From Chthoniobacterales bacterium (GTDB lineage Bacteria > Verrucomicrobiota > Verrucomicrobiia > Chthoniobacterales > UBA10450), in contig JACCZO010000037.1 in assembly GCA_013695925.1 (NCBI GenBank), forward strand, positions 1 to 10,015: 10,015 nt of DNA, written 5' to 3'. This document shows, piece after piece, positions 5,286 to 10,015 of the stretch (positions are counted from its first letter, which is position 1; each line of letters begins with the position of its first letter). The position numbers and the translations under genes are program-made. Below the pieces are notes generated by a model, which did no database searches, was not told the origin of the DNA, and was given only the letters and a program-made list of their open reading frames with translations.

Positions 5286-7733
5286 TTAGGAGTTTGAGCT
5301 TTCGAGTGCCGATGCACGCATATCGGCGACGCGAAGCAGGGTTTCGAGATAGGCTAAACGGAATGGGCCCAGCCGGTCGCGCAGGGTGAGCACTCGCGAA
5401 AGCCATGAGGCACCATGCGTGCCGTCGCCCATTTGCATGAAACTCAAATCGAGTTTGATCGGGCCGATTGTCCCGTCGGGGAGGGCGATGGCGGGAAGGT
5501 CTTCGCCATCCCAAATGCCGCGCGCGTGTAAGCGATCAGGCGAGTCGGGAGGCGCTTGCTCATTTGGCAGAGCACGGATCGAGAGGCGCACTTTGCCGTG
5601 ATGCGCGGCGATGAGATAAGCAACGAGATCGCGTTCGTTCGCGTCGGCAGGCGCGGCGATGAGCCATGCGAGCGCGGAGGCGAGTTCGTGGCGAAAACCT
5701 TTGCGCGCTCTGCTTCCTTTTCCACTCGGGGATTTGGCCCAGATGGTTCCATCGTTGGGCGGCGCGCTGCCGTTCCGAAGCATCTTTTGAAAGACGGGAT
5801 GAGCCTTGCCCACATCGTGCCAGAGAGCGGCGGTTTCGAGCGCAACTATTTCCTCTTTGGCAGGCGAGAGCGCTGAAGTCAAAGCGCGCATGGCAGCAAT
5901 TACGTCCGACGTGTGATCGTGAATGCTCAACCAATGACCGAGAAAAGTTTCCCGATTCGAGCCATAGCCTTCTGGCTTGTTCGCTTCGGAAGGTAGCTCG
6001 GTAGGTTTGTCGTCGGGTTCATGCGTCCAGCCGAGTTCGCCGGAGTAGCCGCCGGATTCCAGTGCGAGTAAATAGACCCCGCCTGGTCGCGGACGTTTGG
6101 CTTCCTGCCAGTGCTCATCAACGGCGTTCCAGATAAATGCCTTCGGCTTGCTCTTCGCTCCAAGGAATCTTGTGAAGTCAGCAATCGAAACGCGGCATAA
6201 CTCACGGCGATCAGGATCGGCGATGTCTTCGTTGAGCAAGCCTTCGGGCAAGTCGCGCCAGAAGACTTGCACATCAGTGTCGTCGCCGTCGCGAATGTAG
6301 CGGGAGATGTCGAGATCGTTGCCGCAAAGGTCCGGCGTGGTGTCGAAGAGATCGAGAAGGTCTTTGTGTCGTAAGACGGGCCGAACGACACGCGGCGCGG
6401 AAACGTTGATCTCTTGCAAAGAAGCCAGTCCGACATCAACGCCGGCGTGCTTCAACGCCTCGCGAGCATCGTTCAACTCCCGCGCCGTGTAAGGGCTGGT
6501 CAAACCTTCGTCGCTCGCGTCCACATTGATCCAGACCACTTCGGCATCATCGAAAAAGATGTCGCCGTTACCGCGATTACACCGGCCAAAACGCTGCACG
6601 AGCGACGACCACGGCGCTAGTTCCGTGATGAGAAGCCGTGCGGAGACATCCACCCCGGCTTCGACAGCCTGGGTCGCGATCACAATGCGGTCGCCCATTG
6701 CTTTAACTATTTGTCCGTGCTTTGCGCGATCTGGCGGACGGAACCGGGAATGGATTAGCGCGAGTCTTTCTTTCGCGACACCGCCTTTCACAAGCGCCGA
6801 ATAAATGGCCTGCGCCCTGTGAACGCGATTCACGACAACTAATGTCAGCGTGTCCTTTTGATGGCGCGCGGAAATGAACTCGGCGAGACGTTTTGCGTAA
6901 TCTTTTTTAGTTTCCGCATTCAGGAGGAATGGTGCGGGCGTTAGCGTCTTGCGAGCTTCAATGCGTTTGCGAACCACGGGCGACACAAGGTCGGTTTCGC
7001 CGAGAACCATGGAGGGCCATCCGCCATCGGGTTCCCGATGGTCAACCGTGTTGAGCTGAACACGGTCGATCGTGGCGCTCATCCACCAAGTCGGACAATT
7101 GTCTGTCGCCTTACGAAAGCCATCGAGTTGCGCGCTGGTTTCGACGCTTACGCCCATCAATTGCGTCTCATCGAGAATCCAAAGACAGTCCCTGTTCAGC
7201 AATCCGAAGTGCATCGGCCAGCGGTAGCGACTCATGCCGTAGCCGCGGTTGAGCGCGCGGGAAAGGAGCATGTCTTGCGTGCCGATTAGAATCGCGTCGT
7301 GTTCGGGATAGAGATCCCACGGATTCTCTTCCCACTCTTCGCCGCCCAGTAGAATATGCAGGCCAACTTTGCCGCTGTGATCTCCTTCGCCATCCCAAAG
7401 GAAGTCGCGCTTGCTGAGCCAGTCGCGAACGTTATCCCGCGTCTGCTCGACGAGCGTCCGCATTGGTAAACAGAAAACAAATCGCCGCGGCCAGTCAGAG
7501 CCCTTTTGCTCAACGCGATTCCACAGCCACGCGAGAACGACAGCGGCGGTCTTGCCGCAGCCGGTAGGGATGTTGATGAGCTTCGATTTGCAATCGGCAC
7601 CGGATACGAGCCACGTTGCTTCGTCGTGCTCGTTTCTGTCGCCGCAGGCAAGCCTGCGCTGGTAGTCGAACGGATGAAGATCGCCAGCGGCGACGGGGCC
7701 AAACGCGACTTTGAAGAACTGATCAAAATTCAT
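5286..7733 (-). CDS. cas3: Cas3 helicase-nuclease with C-terminal HD domain
   Basis: The 815-residue product is the nuclease-helicase that unwinds and degrades target DNA after the effector forms an R-loop. Helicase motifs come first: Walker A NIPTGCGKT (54-62), motif II LDETQ (187-191, a DExx box), motif III MSAT (218-221), motif V IATQAVEAGVD (352-362) and motif VI VQRFGRCNRG (379-388). The HD nuclease follows: a histidine-rich lead GHWLSIHDHT (599-608), LWHDVGKAH (637-645, His639-Asp640), GFRHE (679-683) and AAHHGK (709-714), all key residues present. Helicase before HD is the reverse of most Cas3 proteins and typical of I-G. The ATG at 7733 directly precedes the conserved start; no Shine-Dalgarno is seen. 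A 142-nt gap separates it from cas4-cas1, so it may have its own promoter or share the upstream transcript. Confidence 0.96.
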   Translation of the reverse strand: MNFDQFFKVAFGPVAAGDLHPFDYQRRLACGDRNEHDEATWLVSGADCKSKLINIPTGCGKTAAVVLAWLWNRVEQKGSDWPRRFVFCLPMRTLVEQTRDNVRDWLSKRDFLWDGEGDHSGKVGLHILLGGEEWEENPWDLYPEHDAILIGTQDMLLSRALNRGYGMSRYRWPMHFGLLNRDCLWILDETQLMGVSVETSAQLDGFRKATDNCPTWWMSATIDRVQLNTVDHREPDGGWPSMVLGETDLVSPVVRKRIEARKTLTPAPFLLNAETKKDYAKRLAEFISARHQKDTLTLVVVNRVHRAQAIYSALVKGGVAKERLALIHSRFRPPDRAKHGQIVKAMGDRIVIATQAVEAGVDVSARLLITELAPWSSLVQRFGRCNRGNGDIFFDDAEVVWINVDASDEGLTSPYTARELNDAREALKHAGVDVGLASLQEINVSAPRVVRPVLRHKDLLDLFDTTPDLCGNDLDISRYIRDGDDTDVQVFWRDLPEGLLNEDIADPDRRELCRVSIADFTRFLGAKSKPKAFIWNAVDEHWQEAKRPRPGGVYLLALESGGYSGELGWTHEPDDKPTELPSEANKPEGYGSNRETFLGHWLSIHDHTSDVIAAMRALTSALSPAKEEIVALETAALWHDVGKAHPVFQKMLRNGSAPPNDGTIWAKSPSGKGSRARKGFRHELASALAWLIAAPADANERDLVAYLIAAHHGKVRLSIRALPNEQAPPDSPDRLHARGIWDGEDLPAIALPDGTIGPIKLDLSFMQMGDGTHGASWLSRVLTLRDRLGPFRLAYLETLLRVADMRASALESSNS

Positions 7734-7875
7734 TGCGGACGAGGATATACATAGGGGTGGGACAAATACGGTCCTAGAGGAGGAAAAAGTTAAGAGTCGA
7801 TCCGCCTTCGCCGCGCTTCGGCGCGACAGGTGGTTGAGTGTTGAGAGACGGAAGCACGGAGGAGGAAAGCTTGTT
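7734..7875. other. Gap between cas4-cas1 and cas3 with a repeat-hairpin element
   Basis: This 142-nt spacer is the only sizeable gap between the cas genes. At 7788-7852 it holds a composite element: heptamers AGTTAAG and AGTCGAT (7788-7801), a GC hairpin with arms meeting at a TTCG loop (about 7810-7827), then GGTTGAG and TGTTGAG (7832-7845). The hairpin gives a C(UUCG)G loop on the plus strand and a seven-pair stem with one G-U on the minus strand, followed in that direction by a CTTTTT run some distance downstream. It could weaken read-through from cas4-cas1 to cas3 or be an intergenic repeat with no role here. No consensus promoter was identified. Confidence 0.55.
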
Positions 7876-9900
7876 TCATCTTGTCATGAAGGGCACGTAT
7901 TCGTCGATCTCGCCGGTGAGGTAGCGGGCGAGGATGCGGAATTGCAGCTCGATGGCGCGGCGGTAGGTGACTTTGTAGTCAAAGATCGGATGGGTGATGA
8001 GGTGGCTCATCCGCTGTTCGTAGGCGACGAAGAATTGTTTGCGGCCCGCAGCTGTGAGATTCACGGCGCGCCCGGCGCGGACGAAATCCTTTTCGCTAAT
8101 CATGCGATTGTTGATCGCGGTGAGCACGGCGGACTCGGCAATCAGCGGGCGGAATTCTTCCATGACGTCCAAGGCGAGGGCGGGACGCCCGAAGCGCGGT
8201 TGATGATAGAACCCGATGTATGGATCGAAACCGACGGCGAGCGCGCCGATGGTGCAGTCTTTGGCCAGCAGACTGTAGGCGAGTGAGAGCATCGCGTTGA
8301 CCGGATCAGTGGGCGGGCGGCGTTTGCGGCCGCTGAAGTCGAAGTTGAAAGCTAGTTGAGGGTTGAGAGTTGATTGTTGAGAGTCAGCAAGCTCGTCTTC
8401 TACTTTGATCATGCCGTTGAACTGCTGGAAATAAAATGCGGCCGCTGCGCCTTCAATCCCGAGCAGTTCGTCGAGCGACTGCGCGGCGAGCGCGGTGCGG
8501 GCGGAGTTTTTTAGCTTCGCGAGGATGGGCGGCGGCGGTTCGAGATGGTTGCGCATGAGCATGGTGCGCTGGTTGCGGATCTTGCCGAGGACGAAGCTGC
8601 GCGCCAGCCAGAGGCAGACCGCCGGATCGCGCGCGAGCCGGAACTGCTCGACGCGGGTGAACACATTTTTGAGCGAATGGCCGCGGGTGAAGCCGTAGAA
8701 CCAACCGCCCATCGAGAAATAAGTCACCGGGACGTCGGCTTCGCAAAGCGTCTGCACGGCGGCGGTCGAAATCTGGATGTTGCCGAAAAGCGCGACGTGG
8801 GAGAGGTCATTGACGCGAACCTCCTGCAGGAGCTCCTTTTTTTCTTTCACCTGCAACACCTCGCCGCTGCGGCCGACGAAAAGGCCTGGCGTGGTGAGAT
8901 AAAGCGCCCGCGTGTCGTCGCGGGCGGCGATGAGACGACGCGGCTCGCCTGCGGCTGATTTTCGAGCAGCTAAAAGTGATTCGTCGGCTTCGCCAGTGGC
9001 CGGTCGTTGCGCGAGCATCCGCGTCTCGTCCGGCAAACAAACGGTGACCAGCGAGCAGCGCGGGCATTTCGGCGAATCAACCAAGGGGGGAGGGATCGGC
9101 CCGGCGGCGCATTCGCGGGCTTCGCGGTTTTTTGCCACGATCCACTTTTCCAACTCCGGCGTGATCTCGAGCCGCACACGCTGTTTTGTCGCGCGGTAGT
9201 AGATGATGCCTTCATGGCAAATGTAGCCGTTGTCGCGCAGGAGCAGGCATTGAAGCCCGAGCTGCATCTTGTCTGCGTCCCACAATTCCTTGCCATCCTC
9301 GCCCTCGCGCGGCGCGCCGGATTTGTAATCGACCGGACAAACTTCGCGTTTTGAAAAAAGATCCGGTTGGCCCGCCGCGTCATCGAGTTGTGCCGCGCAC
9401 ACCTCGACGAGATCAATCTTGGCCGTCACTCCGAGTCGATCCGAGCCAAGCGAGACCGACCGGCAATGAATGACCTCATTTTGGGTTTCCGGTCTTGTCG
9501 TTTCCGCCGTTACGCCCTGAGCGGCTGGCATTGCGCCCGAGCCGGAATCAACGCGGGTGTGAATGGTCGCGCCGCGCAGTGTATCCGCGTTGTGGACGAA
9601 GACTCCTTCGACGTGCTCGTAGTAAAACAGGCGAGGACAATAGACGAATTCGTTGAGCATCCGGGCCGGCAGCGGCTCGGTAGCGATTTCGATTTTCGAT
9701 TGCTGATTTTCGATCTCTTCCCGGTCACCCGGAGATGGAAGAGGAGCGGGAGCACTTCTCAGCGAAAGAGGTGGCGGAGAAATTTCTGAAAAACCTGCTG
9801 CGACTGCGGCGTCGATTTTTGTCAGCAGCTTTCCTTGCCGCGCGCTGCGTCGACCGGTGGGATTACGTCGCCGGCTGGAGGATCTGAGAGGCTTTGCCAT
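7876..9900 (-). CDS. cas4-cas1: Cas4-Cas1 fusion, PAM-selecting spacer integrase
   Basis: The 674-residue product fuses Cas4 and Cas1, a hallmark of I-G; the Geobacter sulfurreducens fusion was reported to set PAM choice during spacer acquisition. The Cas4 half (about 76-295) shows FVYCPRLFYYE with Cys88, the nuclease residues Asp163 (TAKIDLVEV) and Asp191/Lys193 (PVDYKSG), QLGLQ, and the cluster cysteines 279, 282 and 288 (CPRCSLVTVC). Cas1 (about 320-674) has GIEGAAAAFYF (Glu483), FYHQPRFGRP (His566) and ALDVMEEFRP (Asp578, Glu581), so both halves look active. The ATG at 9900 was chosen because PLPARMLNEF, which the family shares, begins before the next ATG (9660); a TTG at 9975 would give 699 residues. 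The first 75 residues are basic, proline-rich and unlike Cas4. Translated heptanucleotide repeats lie at residues 61-73 and 505-516. Confidence 0.93.
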   Translation of the reverse strand: MAKPLRSSSRRRNPTGRRSARQGKLLTKIDAAVAAGFSEISPPPLSLRSAPAPLPSPGDREEIENQQSKIEIATEPLPARMLNEFVYCPRLFYYEHVEGVFVHNADTLRGATIHTRVDSGSGAMPAAQGVTAETTRPETQNEVIHCRSVSLGSDRLGVTAKIDLVEVCAAQLDDAAGQPDLFSKREVCPVDYKSGAPREGEDGKELWDADKMQLGLQCLLLRDNGYICHEGIIYYRATKQRVRLEITPELEKWIVAKNREARECAAGPIPPPLVDSPKCPRCSLVTVCLPDETRMLAQRPATGEADESLLAARKSAAGEPRRLIAARDDTRALYLTTPGLFVGRSGEVLQVKEKKELLQEVRVNDLSHVALFGNIQISTAAVQTLCEADVPVTYFSMGGWFYGFTRGHSLKNVFTRVEQFRLARDPAVCLWLARSFVLGKIRNQRTMLMRNHLEPPPPILAKLKNSARTALAAQSLDELLGIEGAAAAFYFQQFNGMIKVEDELADSQQSTLNPQLAFNFDFSGRKRRPPTDPVNAMLSLAYSLLAKDCTIGALAVGFDPYIGFYHQPRFGRPALALDVMEEFRPLIAESAVLTAINNRMISEKDFVRAGRAVNLTAAGRKQFFVAYEQRMSHLITHPIFDYKVTYRRAIELQFRILARYLTGEIDEYVPFMTR
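8354..8388. repeat. Five-unit heptanucleotide repeat inside the Cas1 domain
   Basis: Plus-strand units AGTTGAG, GGTTGAG, AGTTGAT, TGTTGAG and AGTCAGC follow without gaps, 35 bases in all. On the coding strand they give residues 505-516 (ADSQQSTLNPQL), between a segment after the catalytic glutamate and the conserved GRKRRPPTDPVNAMLS block. Cas1 proteins normally reach that block through a short variable stretch, so the repeat appears to have expanded a linker while keeping the frame. The same TTGAG units occur in the gap at 7832-7845. Confidence 0.75.
9684..9718. repeat. Five-unit heptanucleotide repeat in the Cas4 N-terminus
   Basis: Units CGATTTC, GATTTTC, GATTGCT, GATTTTC and GATCTCT follow each other on the plus strand, again 35 bases and five units. 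If translation starts at 9900 they encode residues 61-73 (EEIENQQSKIEIA), just before the conserved PLPARMLNEF. Unit sequence differs from the tract at 8354-8388, but length and copy number are the same. Confidence 0.7.
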
Positions 9901-10015
9901 CTTGCGGAGACTAAGGGTGACGGCAGTTTCCGTGCTTGGCGAGCACCGAGTTGCGGTCCGTTCTCGGCGCCGCAATCCGTCGTCAGAGGCAAAGTTGGCG
10001 GAGCGTCTGCATGTT
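9901..10015. other. Upstream of cas4-cas1; no recognisable feature
   Basis: The 115 bases upstream of the chosen cas4-cas1 start would be expected to carry the operon promoter if the gene begins at 9900. They are GC-rich and I see no convincing -10/-35 pair, no Shine-Dalgarno before the ATG and no coding frame with family similarity. A minor five-bp inverted repeat (GTGCT/AGCAC, about 9931-9945) is too short to interpret. The promoter may lie outside the window. Confidence 0.4.

Noticed and set aside
6954..6965. GCTTCAATG in cas3, identical to the start of the CRISPR repeat
   Set aside because: A nine-base match within a coding region without the palindrome is chance.
7723..7752. Nine-codon frame on the minus strand (ATG at 7752) whose stop overlaps the cas3 start
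   Set aside because: No ribosome-binding site precedes it and short overlapping frames are expected by chance.
9735..9887. Plus-strand 50-codon frame (starts MEEEREHFSAKEVAEKFLKN), helix-like composition
   Set aside because: It is antisense to the N-terminal leader of cas4-cas1, has no Shine-Dalgarno and no recognised family; it is kept only as a rival reading of that stretch.
10011..10015. ATG at the right edge on the plus strand with GGCGGAG about seven bases before it
   Set aside because: Only five bases of a possible divergent gene are visible, too little to call.

Overview
The window holds a nearly complete CRISPR-Cas locus of type I, subtype I-G (formerly I-U). All six genes are on the minus strand, so they read from right to left: cas4-cas1 fusion, cas3, csx17 (cas8g), csb1 (cas7), csb2 (cas5-cas6 fusion) and cas2. 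The end of a CRISPR array sits at the left edge. The subtype call rests on the combination of Csx17, Csb1 (GSU0053 family), Csb2 (GSU0054 family), a Cas4-Cas1 fusion, and a Cas3 whose HD domain follows the helicase.

Layout: 1-100 carries two copies of a palindromic 37-nt repeat around one complete 36-nt spacer, and the array continues off the left edge. 101-357 has no convincing gene. It contains a strong hairpin at about 114-157 with an A tract on one side and a T tract on the other, and a perfect 12-bp inverted repeat at 225-267. From 358 to 7733 five genes are tightly packed: cas3-csx17 gap 3 nt, csx17-csb1 and csb1-csb2 4-nt ATGA overlaps, csb2-cas2 gap 1 nt. This implies one translationally coupled transcription unit. 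A 142-nt gap with a hairpin and heptanucleotide repeats separates it from cas4-cas1 at the right (7876-9900). The last 115 nt hold nothing recognisable.

How the genes work together: Cas4-Cas1 and Cas2 acquire spacers with a defined PAM end. Csb2 is expected to cut the pre-crRNA and stay on the crRNA. Csb1 forms the backbone and Csx17 is the large subunit. Cas3 is the nuclease-helicase that degrades the target. The adaptation genes lie at opposite ends of the locus instead of side by side.

Organism: the DNA is GC-rich, Shine-Dalgarno sequences are mostly absent, and short tandem heptanucleotide repeats lie between and even inside genes, next to a GGCGAAGGCGG-like hairpin. This mixture recalls Verrucomicrobiota, but that is an impression only; no taxonomic marker gene is present. 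The system itself is a known subtype. The least ordinary signals are the heptanucleotide repeats translated within two cas proteins and the arrangement of hairpins beside the array, which conflicts with the array direction suggested by the repeat.
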